A stretch of DNA of 64,000 nt, taken from positions 124,001 to 188,000 of the forward strand of contig NHNY01000003.1 in the NCBI GenBank assembly GCA_002786065.1, read 5' to 3'. Positions 1 to 10,524 of the stretch are shown piece after piece. A program made the translations under genes and the position numbers. Within the stretch, counting starts at the first letter, position 1. Each line of letters opens with the position of its first letter. Source of the stretch: Microcyclospora pomicola (Eukaryota; Ascomycota; Dothideomycetes; Capnodiales). The notes below the pieces were generated by a model, which worked only from the letters and a program-made list of their open reading frames with translations, did no database searches and had not been told where the DNA came from.

Positions 1-348
1 CCTAGTCCCTTTGACTTGACTGGGAAGAGGAGGAGGTGCGAGTATGCGGGTTCGCCATGTTCGAACAGAGACAGGCTGTTGTCTTTCGGTGCTCGATATG
101 TGATTTGAAAGCCGCGATCTGCATGGATTCATCCAGCTATTAGTATAAGCTCGTACGGCGACCCGGTGTAGCAGCGTAAAAATATTGCGCCAACATTGGC
201 ACTCACCTTGGAGATCTGACCAGAACTGTGAATACTTGGTCTTTTCAGCTTCTTCCTCGATCACCACTAACAACTTGCTTCCGGCAGCTGAAAGTGCTGA
301 GACGATGCTCAACAGGCCTAGAAGTAGGCCAAGAATTGATAATCGCAT
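1..348 (-). CDS. WBP1: Oligosaccharyltransferase subunit WBP1/OST48, 5' part
   Basis: This is the amino-terminal part of the 48-kDa subunit of the ER oligosaccharyltransferase, which transfers the lipid-linked glycan to Asn in nascent proteins. The gene runs off the left edge. Exon 1 is 348-207 and exon 2 is 118-1; the intron has GTGAGT and TGCAG ends. The protein starts with a hydrophobic signal peptide (MRLSILGLLLGLLSIVSA), followed by the family's opening strand (GSKLLVVIEEEAEK) and, after the intron, FQITYRAPKDNSLSLFEHGE and YSHLLLFP. All of these match the order seen in WBP1/DDOST. The lumenal domain and C-terminal membrane anchor lie outside the window. The ATG is 264 bp from the start codon of the divergent complex I gene, so a shared promoter is likely. 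Family assignment is firm; only about 87 residues are visible. Confidence 0.9.
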   Translation of the reverse strand, partial: MRLSILGLLLGLLSIVSALSAAGSKLLVVIEEEAEKTKYSQFWSDLQGECQCWRNIFTLLHRVAVRAYTNSWMNPCRSRLSNHISSTERQQPVSVRTWRTRILAPPPLPSQVKGTR

Positions 349-612
349 GGTGTGGTGCAGCGCAGAAGTGAAAGTGAGACGCTGGTGGTCGTCTTTAAAG
401 ATGCAGTTAAGCTACACGTAAACGTATCGGCATTGATACGCCAAGACTTCCATGCGACAACGAGCTCCGTCAAAGCGGCTGCTCCCTCTTCATCGTCCAC
501 GACCTCAGACGAACATCACGACCACGCTCATAGAGAAGCACCACCCGCAGTCAGCTTCGCGAGCTGTACAAATCGTTGTTCACTTCCTCTATCCTCAGTC
601 ACAGCTTCCATC
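349..612. promoter_or_regulatory. Divergent promoter between WBP1 and the complex I 9.5 kDa gene
   Basis: These 264 bp separate two start codons on opposite strands and must hold both 5' UTRs and core promoters. No clear TATA box is visible. The part next to the complex I gene is CT-rich, as is common in fungal 5' leaders. Confidence 0.6.
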
Positions 613-1013
613 ATGGCGCCGGTACAATTCTGGTCGACTCCGATCTCGTACCTCCAATGGGCGGTTCGCGCCAAACCTGCGATCGTTTGGAGTCTTGCTG
701 TTGGCGGGCTCGGCCCTGTGTTCTTGGTATGGTGGTCTAGCAGGAGGTTGAGAAATATGATATATTAACATCTGGTTTCCGTAGGTTGTTGCACCTCCAA
801 TCCGAAGGTTCTTTGGCGATGGACCGAGACAGCAAATCCCGTTGACCTACCCAAGTGAGTTCTACCACGCTGTGCCAAACCTCGATCCACCACACGGCAT
901 TACTTGCCGGGCTATATATGCTTGGAAGATGGGCGCAAAGATACCGTGGAGCTAATACAGCCTTGACAGTCCCCAAAGGCCCACGTCAAATACCCGAGGG
1001 ATACGACGACTAA
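613..1013 (+). CDS. nuo9.5: NADH-ubiquinone oxidoreductase 9.5 kDa subunit (NDUFA3-like)
   Basis: Small accessory subunit of mitochondrial complex I, a single-span inner-membrane protein. It has three exons, 613-726, 785-854 and 970-1013, giving 75 residues. Introns begin GTATGG and GTGAGT and end GTAG and ACAG. The product reads MAPVQFWSTPISYLQWAVRA, then a hydrophobic span (PAIVWSLAVGGLGPVFLVVA), then PPIRRFFGDGPRQQIPLTYP and a C-terminus IPKGPRQIPEGYDD. This matches the known fungal 9.5 kDa subunit almost end to end, including the PPIRR and YPIPKGPR...PEGYDD signatures. Splicing is needed to recover the C-terminus, and joining the exons keeps the frame. It pairs head to head with WBP1. Confidence 0.93.
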
Positions 1014-1715
1014 GCATTGCATGTGGGATGGAGCGAATATCTATTTGAAGGAAGATTGTGATACTACAGGAGTCGAGGAGTTTCATGGGCTGGTGTGCCG
1101 CACGCCATGGCCGCTCAAAGCATTGTACATACGGCACAATCACAATACCACAATTTTCACGAGTTCAGGAGGGTATCTTGTCTCGAGAATACAGTACACC
1201 ATCGCCTTCACCACCGTCACAAGGTCCTCGCTCGCAGCCTGAAGGACGCTCCATCCTGCATCTGCCGAGGACGGTGTACGAAGCTGAAAGGGTAGTGATG
1301 ACCTTCTCATCTGGATCATGGTTATTTCTGGCGGGAAACTAGGTCTATTCGCGTGCTGAGGCGCTCCAACTACCACCACCATTACCTATACATCTAACTC
1401 CAGTCAGTCCGACATGCTTAAGTCCTCACGCCGTCGATCCACGACATTGACTGTGGTTTTCGAGCTCTTTGTTGCACGCCACCTTTTCTTGCCATCAAGG
1501 TACTCCAAGCTCCAAGCATGACCCGCATGAGCAAGACTCGGTGCTTGCGCCATCAAGGTCCGCCGGCATAGGGCGATGTATTCACGACATGGCAGTTGTC
1601 AGTCACCTTACACAACCACCAAGGTCAATCGACATTGCTTCTCTCTTATTACAGCACATTCATGTCTTAGTCCTCTACCATCTTTCACCTAATTTCTTGA
1701 TCTTCCACCGACATC
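1014..1715. other. Intergenic, no gene seen
   Basis: About 700 bp between the complex I gene and the F-box gene. It should hold the 3' UTR of the first and the promoter of the second. Only short unsupported frames are present. Confidence 0.5.
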
Positions 1716-2881
1716 ATGCCTTCACTCCTCAGTACTCTTCCTCCAGAGGTCTTACTTGAGATCATACCTCATATCCCCTTCTCACATCGTGCCTTAGCTT
1801 CTCTCTGCTTGACCTGCTCCCGCTTCAACAACCTAGTCCGTTCGCACGAGCAGAGTCTCGTCAGAGCGATCAAGCAGCAGCAATTTACTCCTACCGACCT
1901 GGTCTTGTTCCCTGGTCTCTCCTCGCCCGGACAATGCTGTCTCTCCACCATCACTATCCCAAGCAGTCCCACCACGGACGTCGAACCTGCTAAGTCAGAC
2001 GAAGATGCTGAAATCCCAGCACCACGAATCGTTCGCATGGCCTTACCACACGCGCACACTCTGGGCCCGCAGGATTTCGCAGAGCTGGCCACCTTCGCCG
2101 ACCGCTTAGCCAACCTCGACCAGACCAACAACCACTGGCTCAAGATTGTCAACCATGGCATCGAGCTTCACTGGCTGAAAGGCCGCTGGGAAGCCATCCA
2201 TAAAGCTGGGCTCCTGCTCCTATACCGCATGCGAGACACCGGCCATCGCCCGTCTTCTGTTCCCTACTTCCGCCAGTGCCCAAATACGACCCTCCCCTCT
2301 TCAATAGACAGCTACATCGCGCAAACCACCCTCCTCCACTCCCTCCCCGCCCTCTCCCTCGCCTGTCTACTCTTCAAGCTGCTCTCGAGCATCAAGATCC
2401 TGCGCGTCTTCGGCCCGTCGCCCATCAACTCGGCCTGGAACCGCGCCTCGCCCGCCCTCCGCAGCGACGTCGAGCTCTCCTGTGAAGAGCTGCTGCTCAC
2501 CCACGGCCCGCCCTTCTTTACCGCCCTGCTCCGTGCAGGGACGCCCGCAAACGCCAGCGACGAGGAACAGCGCAAGAGCGAGTGGGCGGTTGCGTATGTT
2601 GTCTCCCCATGCGTTATTCATCAGGGCTGTCCAGCTGACACATAGATTCCAGGGCGCTACAGCATGAAACGGCCCAGGTGCTCCCTCGCCAACTCCCGTA
2701 TGCGTCCGGGGACGCGAAGCCGCCGACATTGCTGTGTTCGCTGCGGCGGGCGCTGGCGTGGAAGACAGGGTGTGCGCCGCAGGCTGCGACGGCCAAGATG
2801 TGGGAGCTCTTGTCATCGGACGCGTTCGATGGGGTGGGAGAGGAAGGCGTGGCGGCGTTGGTTCTCGGATTGGGAGATTGA
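1716..2881 (+). CDS. F-box protein
   Basis: Probable substrate-recognition subunit of an SCF ubiquitin ligase. Exons are 1716-2593 and 2653-2881 (intron GTATGT...TTCCAG), giving 368 residues. An F-box fills about residues 3-45: LSTLPPEVLLEIIPHIPF, then CLTCSRFNNLVR, the usual LPxE(I/V)LxxI...L...CxxxxxL pattern. No leucine-rich, WD or kelch repeats are recognisable after it, so the target-binding region is of unknown type. The remainder is rich in Leu, Ser and Pro. Without the intron the frame closes shortly after the donor site. With it, the frame continues through ALQHETAQVLPRQ to a stop at 2881. The gene is convergent with the BTB gene, 164 bp away. Confidence 0.8.
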
Positions 2882-3045
2882 CTGGGTCTCGGACGGGGGT
2901 AGAGTTGGGTAGCGGAAAGGCGGCAATAGCAGAGAAAGGCACTTCCGACTACAGGAAAGTTCTCTGTAGGTGGAGGAGAAGTTCGACCTGAAAGCTAGCC
3001 ATCCAAGTGACTGCTGTAACGATCTCTGGAGAATGGCAAACTTGG

Positions 3046-4123
3046 TCATCTCACATACTCCGGCTCAGCCCGTCGGGATCGCTTCAACAATTCATATGCC
3101 AGACCATTGATGTGCTTGACCGTAAGCTCGATCTCGGGCTTGTCGAGTAGTCTACTATGCCAGCCGAGCGCATTGATGACTGCCTCACGCATGTCCTTGT
3201 CAGAAGACGGGGTGGAGTTATAGACGACTTTGATGGCTTCTGCGAATTCGGAAGAATCCCTGCTCTCGTCAGTACACGACTGAACATGATCCGGCAGATC
3301 GCCCAACATACCAGTGACGTGTGAGCTGCAGCTTGAACTTGTCAAGAGCCAGTGTCTTCAATCCCCGCACTCCGAACCTTTCGGCAGCAGAGTACAGCTT
3401 AGCATGTAGGACCAAGTTCGGATCTCTCGTAGCCAATGGCGAAGGATCGGGAACGACGTTCGGACTCGCTCGGCGCGCGTGATGTCGCTGAGACGGCTCC
3501 AGAAAGTGGTTGAAGTCCGTAGTCGGCAGTGCATACATCGTGAGCGACGAAGTGGTATAACTTCTCGTCACACCAGGTGATTCGGCGTGCGGTGGAGCCG
3601 TAGGACCTCCAAAGGCACTGATCGCGGAAGTCCCATAGACCTGACCGTAGGCGCCAGCGTCCGTCCGGAGACTCATCGTATCGCTGCTATCTGGCCGCGG
3701 GCTGTCGTCAGAGGAGGAAGCGCTGGGTTCATAGTCCAGGAGATAGAAGTATTCCACCATCAGTCGGACGATTTCAGGATCGTCTTCGGCGATGAGGATC
3801 TGGCCTTCTTTACCATCCTGCAATGATCCTAGTCAGCTGTATGAGACACCAGCAGGCAGCAAGGGTGGCCCACCGTCCATTTCTTGTCCTTGACAGCATC
3901 GGCTAAGACTTTTGATCGCGGACAGACAATCGCTCTATGGACCGGGTATCGAGATCCATTACTCGCCAGAAGCATCAGATCAGAGTACTCCCGACTGTGA
4001 TAAAGGCTACGATTTACTCGCGTCAGTACTCGTTGATCGGTCAAGTCATCAGCAGGCCGTTTGTATAGGATAGCAATACCTCTGCATTGCGGTAAATAGC
4101 TCCAAGCGCGGTGCATCGCTCAT
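3046..4123 (-). CDS. BTB/POZ domain protein
   Basis: A fungal BTB/POZ protein, a dimerisation domain often used in Cullin-3 adaptors; no catalytic domain is present. Four exons (4123-4080, 4006-3874, 3817-3312, 3259-3046) give 298 residues. The first exon encodes MSDAPRLELFTAMQ and splices onto SLYHSREYSDLMLL, the characteristic BTB opening. YPVHRAIVCPRSKVLADAV follows, then EDDPEIVRLMVEYFYLLDYE, the conserved helix pair of this family. A low-complexity Ser/Pro loop covers about residues 95-180. The C-terminal helical part (KLYSAAERFGVRGLKTLA, then LLDKPEIELTVKHINGLAYE) is also typical. All three introns have GT/AG ends and keep the frame. Function beyond domain class cannot be told. Confidence 0.85.
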
Positions 4124-4820
4124 TGTGTCTGCGTGACGAAGCGTCATGTCCATGCACTCCCGCTACGTACGACTTGTAGCGTCTATAGCATCGTCTGCTC
4201 CGTTTGCTCATCCAGAGGGACACAGCCAGGATTATATATGTCTGCCGCGAACATTGCACCTCAAGGTGCGGCAGGCCATGTTGGTATGAGAGCTGGCGAG
4301 TAACGAATGTGGAGATCGGCACTGTACAATACTGTAAAGTCTGTAACACGGGGGAGGCAGTGCTCGGCAGACCAGAATAGCAACGTTGGACGATCCAGAT
4401 CTGCAAGCGACCACAATTCATCCATTTCTGGAGGCCTAGAATGATAACTAGATGGACAGCCTTATACATGAAAACAGGTAAGGATTGTCGATCATACGAT
4501 CCTTCGTAGGAGCATTGAGGTAGGCCGAAATTCGGCCTGTATCGACTTGAGTCAAACCCAGCTTCAGGCTATCCTATCATTGGACGACCGTCACAATGTA
4601 GGCTGACTACGTCTTACCGTCGTCCTTAAGTGTCTTTCAGCTGTGACTAGGTGGCCGAGGCACTCTACGAGTATGCAATGCCATGCTATTGTTCTGGCAA
4701 GATCTTCACAGATCAAGAATTTGGCATCAAAAGTGAAGCCATGGCATTTGATCTAACATTCGTTGCGCATTTTGTATACATGGTCGTCATGGAATCTCAT
4801 ATCAACGTCGCTCAAGTGCT
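4124..4820. other. Intergenic, BTB upstream region
   Basis: About 700 bp between two genes transcribed leftward. It should hold the promoter of the BTB gene and the 3' UTR of the next one. No supported coding sequence was seen. Confidence 0.5.
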
Positions 4821-6307
4821 TCACCGAGCCCTGCTGCTTCTTGTTCGCTTCGTGGCTGGCTCCTTGATCGCTCGCGGCGTGCCAGCTTCTGTTTTGGCTT
4901 CGAGGGTTTCATCTGCGGGAGCTTTCCTCTTACGAGATGTTTTCGTTGCTGGCGGCTTTGAGATCTGGTCGATAAAATCCGACTGCTCAATCAAGGCTTG
5001 CTTTTTAAAAGCAGATCTTGATCTCGTCGAACCGCCCCGCGGCGCATTCGCAGTCAGCTCAGAGCCTGACACAATCGAATCAACCTCGTCTTTTCTCTCT
5101 GCCACCTCATCGTGCTTCTCGAGAGGTATGCTGACTGCGGCCTTCTTCACAGCCTTGCTCCGTCGGTCAGTGCGAGACATTGTATCTTCTGGGATATGCG
5201 CAGCGGCCCCGCGAGAGACACCATCGCTGGAGTCGGTAGGTAGCCGGTCTCCATCCGCGGAAGCAACAGATGTGTCGTCATCCTCTCCTTTCTCCAAGGA
5301 CACGCCTTGCTGGGACAACCAGCCGGTGAATGCTGTTTCACCGCCTTGTGTTGCCTTTCCAAGCAGGGCACTTGCTAGGTCACCAGCAGCTTCGTCCGAA
5401 TCTCCGTCGCCATTCAGCATCTTACCGATAGTACTCATCAATTCCTCCTCGCCCACCCCTTCCAACCCAGCTTCGGCCATCCTCTGCTGCAAGACTGTCT
5501 TGAGAGTCTCCAGATCCAGTGATGCAAGCGAACCACCATCCTCGCCCTCAGCCTCCTCTTCGTCCTCCCACTCCTCATCGTCACCTTCATGCAGTTCGAG
5601 ATGTCCAGCTGGCAAGCTCTTCCCGAGTGTATCATCCTCATCCTCAGCTTCTGCTGCTCGTTGCATATCTTCAGGCATATTGACAACCATACTGTCACCG
5701 CTCTCAGGGAATCGTTCTCTCCAATCAGCCAAAAACGCGACAACTCGCTTGGCCTTGAAAGCAGGCGGACGTCTCTCGGCAAGACGTAGCTGCTCCTTCA
5801 TGCTCATGTGACATACTGGAAAGTTGCCTTCCGTCTCTGTCTTCCGACTTGGTGTTTGCCTACCGATCAACTTGCGCTTCTTATCTGGGTGTGTTACTTT
5901 ATGTTGAGCATTCCGTTTCCTTTTTTGTGCGATCTGGCCAGAGCCCTGCTCCACCGCCGATCTCCCACCGTAATCCCAATATTCGTCATCGGCGTATTCC
6001 ATATCATCCCAGAACTCGTACATTTCGTATTCGTAAATCTCCAACTCGATCTCATAATTTGTGCCAGGATAGCCTGGTTCGGCGATTTGGGACTCGGCCA
6101 ACTCATCCTACAGCGCGATAGTGTCAGCTACTACACAGTTTTGACCGCGTGTGCAGAAAGCGCAAGCCATTGAGCGATAGCATCCATCACAGCTGCTGAC
6201 GAAACAAGGAATTGTCCACCTACCGCGAGTGCAAAGTCGTCTTCGACATACAGCCAATTGTCTTCGAAGCCGAAACCATCATCGCCATCATAATCGTAGC
6301 CGTCCAT
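4821..6307 (-). CDS. Uncharacterised acidic, Lys/Arg-tailed protein, probably nuclear
   Basis: I do not recognise this gene by name. Exons are 6307-6224 and 6107-4821 (intron GTAGGT...TGTAG), giving 456 residues. The N-terminus is strikingly acidic and aromatic (MDGYDYDGDDGFGFEDNW, then YEIELEIYEYEMYEFWDD). The best candidate for a conserved core is about residues 125-165, with RPPAFKAKRVVAFLADWRER. The middle is a long acidic stretch (EGDDEEWEDEEEAEGEDG) followed by Ser/Asp-rich disorder. The C-terminus holds several basic clusters (KTSRKRKAP, ATKRTRSSRAR) resembling nuclear localisation signals. Alternating acidic and basic disorder suggests a chromatin- or RNA-associated factor, but this is inference from composition alone. 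The first exon is supported by an in-frame junction and a clean ATG. Confidence 0.75.
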
Positions 6308-7061
6308 GATCCTGGGAGCTCTTAGCAGAGAATCGCCCTGGAGGCGATGGAAGGACTACGCCCAATCCACGTGTTTTGGTCGGCGCAGACGCGTATGTTG
6401 GGCTGCTTGAGTCTCATGGATGTAGACTCTCTCTCGTTAGTATGCGAGCAACGGAAGCGGCTAAACAGATTTGTTGGTTGTCTGATGTACTGCTCATGTC
6501 GCGAAGCCCGCGATGGTCGTGGTGTTGATGCACTGTGAGCGCGTCGTCATTGGATGCCAGAGCTGAAAGCGCACATGCAGTCGCGACTCCACCAAGAGCC
6601 GTATGTTCTGTGCGCTTTTCGCATCGCCGGAACGACGCTGATCCAGGATGCAGACTCTTCGTGAATGTGAAGTATCACCGTACTCTACAAGTCGAATAGG
6701 TTTGAAGTGCACCGACTTTGATTATCAATATCTAAATCTCCTCATTTCATGGCCGGTCGTGTTGATGTGGGGGTGACGTCGTGGGCAATGGCGGCAGAAC
6801 CAACGGCCTCATTTTGAGTACTGCCATCCTTTTGGCCGTCGCTGCGACAAAGGAATGACTCTTCGTTGATGTGCTTCTGGGAGGGTTTGCTGAAGCCTTT
6901 CTTCTACGGATTCCAGATTTCCCCCTCTTCGAAAGCAAATGTCACGTAATCGACAAATCGTAGAACATACTTGACATGCTCTCGCGTCGCGCAATAGAGT
7001 TTCCAGCCTGAATGTCAGGTATGTTGTGCTAACATGAATGTCATAAGAACAAATTCTAGCT
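6308..7061. other. Intergenic, no gene seen
   Basis: About 750 bp between two leftward genes. Short frames on both strands lack recognisable motifs. It should include the promoter of the acidic-protein gene. Confidence 0.5.
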
Positions 7062-7904
7062 CTAGTACACGATTCGTGAAGACTCAATCTCGCCCATCAA
7101 GATTCCTGCTTCCCTGGCAGCTGTCCTTGTCCCTTCACTGTAGCGATCGTCCATAGTAGCTAACTCTTCGAATCGCCTTCGCCAAAGCGCCCACCTCTGG
7201 ATACAGAACCCATGCATACCATCCCAGAGCTGGCCACCACGGCCTCGCGCGCCCAGCTTCGGTCCGCTCTCAAACTCTTCGTCCCACCAGAAGATCTCCC
7301 TACCCATGATCTTGATCCAGACTGCTGCAGCTTGTACCCATGGTTCTGAGCCATCTGAGCCAAGATTGCTCGACCTCCCACCAGGCGTTTCAAGCCCGCT
7401 GCGGAGAGCCACCAGCGCGAACCATGAATAGTTGAACACTGCTTCTTGGGTCGCCATGAGTCTTGCCATGAATGCGTGGAGACTGGTGTGCTCTGCTACT
7501 ATTGCCGCGATCGACATTGAGGGGTCCGTTCTGACAAGCAATTCATCGCGAAACTCCCAACCAAGCATAGGTAAATCCTTCCACAAGGTCATCTCATACA
7601 CGATAATGCTCTCACCTGCATCGTCCTTGGCATCCTGGAGCCTACTCAAATGGACTAGGATCTCGGCAAGCTCAATATGTTGCTCTAAAGCCTCCCGGGC
7701 GATTGTGAGAATGACGTTCCAGAGTTGACATAGACGGATCGTTAGAGATGTAGGATCTGCCAGTGTGATCATCGCCAATTGCTCGGCAGCACGTTGAGGA
7801 GATATCCCGCCATCGAAACAATCTCGCATACTTTGAGCGCATGTGTCTGCAAAATCGCCGTGATCTATCAAGGCCATATCGGGAGGTTCCTGTGATCGAT
7901 CCAT
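7062..7904 (-). CDS. DUF3632-like protein
   Basis: Uncharacterised fungal protein, single exon, 280 residues from the ATG at 7904. The frame stays open slightly further upstream, but no earlier ATG exists there. It is mainly helical with conserved Trp-containing segments (TLWKDLPMLGWEFRDELLV, FNYSWFALVALRSGLE, WVQAAAVWIKIMGREIF, CIQRWALWRRRFEELA). These resemble the DUF3632 family that is widespread and multi-copy in filamentous ascomycetes. No signal peptide, membrane span or catalytic motif is visible, and the biochemical role is unknown. It is divergent from MCCA with 457 bp between start codons. The family call rests on the spacing and character of these Trp motifs and has not been checked by search. 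Confidence 0.7.
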   Translation of the reverse strand: MDRSQEPPDMALIDHGDFADTCAQSMRDCFDGGISPQRAAEQLAMITLADPTSLTIRLCQLWNVILTIAREALEQHIELAEILVHLSRLQDAKDDAGESIIVYEMTLWKDLPMLGWEFRDELLVRTDPSMSIAAIVAEHTSLHAFMARLMATQEAVFNYSWFALVALRSGLETPGGRSSNLGSDGSEPWVQAAAVWIKIMGREIFWWDEEFESGPKLGARGRGGQLWDGMHGFCIQRWALWRRRFEELATMDDRYSEGTRTAAREAGILMGEIESSRIVY

Positions 7905-8361
7905 CACGCGAAGCCCACTGATCTGCGTTGCGTGCAAATGGCGGTGATTCTAGAACGGCATGTCATCAATAACATTGACGGAACAAAGACAGAGATGGGC
8001 TGTAACCCGGCCAATGAGTCACATTCGAAGACGTAGGCAGGGACGCAAGTCGCGTTGTGATTACCCCCTTCATCCTACGCACTTCAACGTCGCTTCTCTG
8101 GCGATTTTGTGGTGATTATGTAGTACGGAGGTGAGTGTGAGCGAGGAGCATTCAAGCAGTGAAGCTGAACTGGCTCGGCAAGATGGAGACTGCCGCCCCT
8201 CACTTCCGCTTACTGTCGGCTTTAGATATAAGTATAACAGGACATGTACCATAGCAAGTATGTCCGTGATATTCGAGACGGTTCCAACAGGTCGAATGGA
8301 ACCGTGCTGGATGTGAGATTGTCAGTCTTGCGATACTATGTGAGAGCAGGTGTGTCTGGCC
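7905..8361. promoter_or_regulatory. Divergent upstream region of the DUF3632-like gene and MCCA
   Basis: 457 bp between two opposite start codons. An AT-rich TATA-like patch (tagatataagtataaca) lies near 8222-8238, roughly 130 bp before the MCCA ATG. No coding sequence was seen. Confidence 0.4.
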
Positions 8362-10524
8362 ATGTCTCTGGTTCCACGATTGAGAGCGTTGGCGGGATCA
8401 AACGCCCTGAACCGACCAAAGCAAGCTGTACGATGGAACAGCACGACCGCAGCTGGTAGTGCAGCAGTAGAGCAAAATGAGCAGTTGAGGTCAATACTGA
8501 TCGCGAATCGTGGAGAGATAGCACTGAGAGTCAACCGCACAGCTTCTCAATATGGCATCAGGACTACCACAATATACACGGAGCCTGACCGGATGTCTCA
8601 ACACGCGCTGAGTTCCCCGTTTGCCGTCAATCTAGGCAGCTCAGATCAGTATCTCAATGGCCAAAGGATCATTCAAGTGGCCAAGGAGCAAGGCTGCCAG
8701 GCCATCCATCCAGGATATGGGTTCCTCAGCGAGAATGCAGCATTCGCCAAGGCATGTACTGACGCTGGCGTCAAGTTCATCGGACCTCCCTGGAAAGCCA
8801 TTGAAGCCATGGGCGATAAGTCTCGGTCCAAGGAGATCATGATTGCAGCTGGAGTGCCTTGTATTCCGGGTTATCATGGATCGAATCAGGATCCTGCTCT
8901 ACTCGCGCAAGAAGCAGAAAAGATCGGCTATCCTGTTCTGCTAAAAGCTGTCAAGGGCGGTGGAGGAAAGGGCATGCGCATTGCACAGACTCCGGACGAG
9001 TTTCAGCAACAGCTTGATTCGGCGAAATCAGAGGCAAGAAGCTCGTTCGGGGACGATGTCATGCTGGTGGAGAAATACATCACTACTCCACGGCACATTG
9101 AGGTCCAGGTTTTCGCAGATACCCATGGGAATTGCGTTGCTCTGGGTGAGCGAGATTGCAGTATTCAACGCCGTCATCAAAAAGTGTTGGAAGAATCACC
9201 AGCACCGAACCTCCCAGAAGATGCTAGGCAGGATCTTTGGGAGAAAGCTCGTCAAGCAGCCATTGCTGTTGGGTATGAAGGTGCCGGAACTGTGGAGTTC
9301 ATCTTCGACAACGACACGGGCGAGTTCTTCTTCATGGAGATGAACACGAGATTGCAGGTGGAGCATCCTGTCACGGAAATGGTCACAGGTGAAGACTTGG
9401 TCCGATGGCAGATTCTGGTCGCAGAAGGAGCCAAGCTTCCCCTTACACAGGCTGAAGTGGAAGAGCGAATACGGCAACGTGGACATGCAATTGAAGCTAG
9501 AATCTACGCCGAAGACCCCAACATGAACTTCATCCCTTCTACTGGCAAGCTCCTGCATCTTCGCACGCCCGCAGAGTCGGACAGTGTTCGGATCGACGCC
9601 GGTTTTGTGCAGGGAGACGAGGTCTCGAGTCACTACGATCCCTTGATCTCAAAACTCATCGTGTCCGGACCAAACCGCGAAGCAGCGCTGCAGAAGATGG
9701 TGTCAGCTCTTGAACAGTATGAGGTGGCCGGGCTGGTCACAAATATTGATTTCGTCAAACGAGTTTGTCAAAGTCTGGCATTCATCCGTGGCGAAGTCGA
9801 GACTGGGTATATCCCAAAACACCACGAGGAGCTTTTCGCAAAGCAACCTCTGCCAGCCGAAGTCTTCATCCAAGCTGCTGTTGGCTTATATGAAGCAGAG
9901 CAATCAAATGACAGCCATAGCAATAGCCCAGCATGGCCATTACAGACGATTGGCTTTGGCAACGCACCACAACCACGAGAATTCCACCTCGTGGAATCCT
10001 CTTCGGATCCTCAGATCATCAATCCAACGACGCACGTGAAACTACTCAAGACAGGTCCGGAGGCTTACACTGTCACGTTGAACGACAAGTCCATGACCAT
10101 CACTTCCTTCTTCTCCCCCTCGACCTCAACTCTTCGCACTCTCTTCCCTCACACCCGCGTCGACACCACTCTCATCCGCGACCCGGAAACCAACGCGCTA
10201 ACCCTCTTCCAATCCGGCCAGCAACACCGCCTGCATCTTGCCGTCCCCGCATGGGCCGAGAAAGCGCTCGGCATGAAGGACGTGGCCAACAGCGTCCTTG
10301 CCCCGATGCCCTGCAAGGTGCTCCGCGTCGAGGTGCAGGCGGGAGAGGAAGTGACGAAGAATCAGGCATTGGTGGTGATTGAGAGCATGAAGATGGAGAC
10401 GGTGATCCGCAGTCCGCTCGACGGGAAGATTAGGCGGGTTGTGCATGGGGTCGGGGATCTGTGTAAGGCTGGCACGGCGTTGGTGGAGTTTGAAGGCGAG
10501 GACGAAGCGAAAGGGGGCAAGTGA
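8362..10524 (+). CDS. mccA: Methylcrotonoyl-CoA carboxylase alpha (biotinylated) subunit, mitochondrial
   Basis: Catalyses the ATP-dependent carboxylation of 3-methylcrotonyl-CoA in leucine breakdown, together with the beta subunit, in the mitochondrial matrix. Single exon, 720 residues. The first 30 residues are basic and Ser-rich without acids, a mitochondrial presequence (MSLVPRLRALAGSNALNRPK). The biotin carboxylase domain starts at about residue 42 (RSILIANRGEIALRV). It is followed by the ATP-grasp region with the Gly-rich loop KAVKGGGGKGMRIA, then LGERDCSIQRRHQKVLEE, and EMNTRLQVEHPVTE with the catalytic Arg/Glu cluster. The C-terminal biotinyl domain has the ESMKMET motif; Lys677 is the biotin site. 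Length fits MCCA rather than pyruvate or acetyl-CoA carboxylase. The beta subunit and isovaleryl-CoA dehydrogenase, which often neighbour it in fungi, are absent from this window. The ATG at 8362 is the first in frame. Confidence 0.95.
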   Translation: MSLVPRLRALAGSNALNRPKQAVRWNSTTAAGSAAVEQNEQLRSILIANRGEIALRVNRTASQYGIRTTTIYTEPDRMSQHALSSPFAVNLGSSDQYLNGQRIIQVAKEQGCQAIHPGYGFLSENAAFAKACTDAGVKFIGPPWKAIEAMGDKSRSKEIMIAAGVPCIPGYHGSNQDPALLAQEAEKIGYPVLLKAVKGGGGKGMRIAQTPDEFQQQLDSAKSEARSSFGDDVMLVEKYITTPRHIEVQVFADTHGNCVALGERDCSIQRRHQKVLEESPAPNLPEDARQDLWEKARQAAIAVGYEGAGTVEFIFDNDTGEFFFMEMNTRLQVEHPVTEMVTGEDLVRWQILVAEGAKLPLTQAEVEERIRQRGHAIEARIYAEDPNMNFIPSTGKLLHLRTPAESDSVRIDAGFVQGDEVSSHYDPLISKLIVSGPNREAALQKMVSALEQYEVAGLVTNIDFVKRVCQSLAFIRGEVETGYIPKHHEELFAKQPLPAEVFIQAAVGLYEAEQSNDSHSNSPAWPLQTIGFGNAPQPREFHLVESSSDPQIINPTTHVKLLKTGPEAYTVTLNDKSMTITSFFSPSTSTLRTLFPHTRVDTTLIRDPETNALTLFQSGQQHRLHLAVPAWAEKALGMKDVANSVLAPMPCKVLRVEVQAGEEVTKNQALVVIESMKMETVIRSPLDGKIRRVVHGVGDLCKAGTALVEFEGEDEAKGGK

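Noticed and set aside
8362-10524. Leucine-degradation gene cluster
   Set aside because: Only MCCA is present; the beta subunit and isovaleryl-CoA dehydrogenase are not adjacent.
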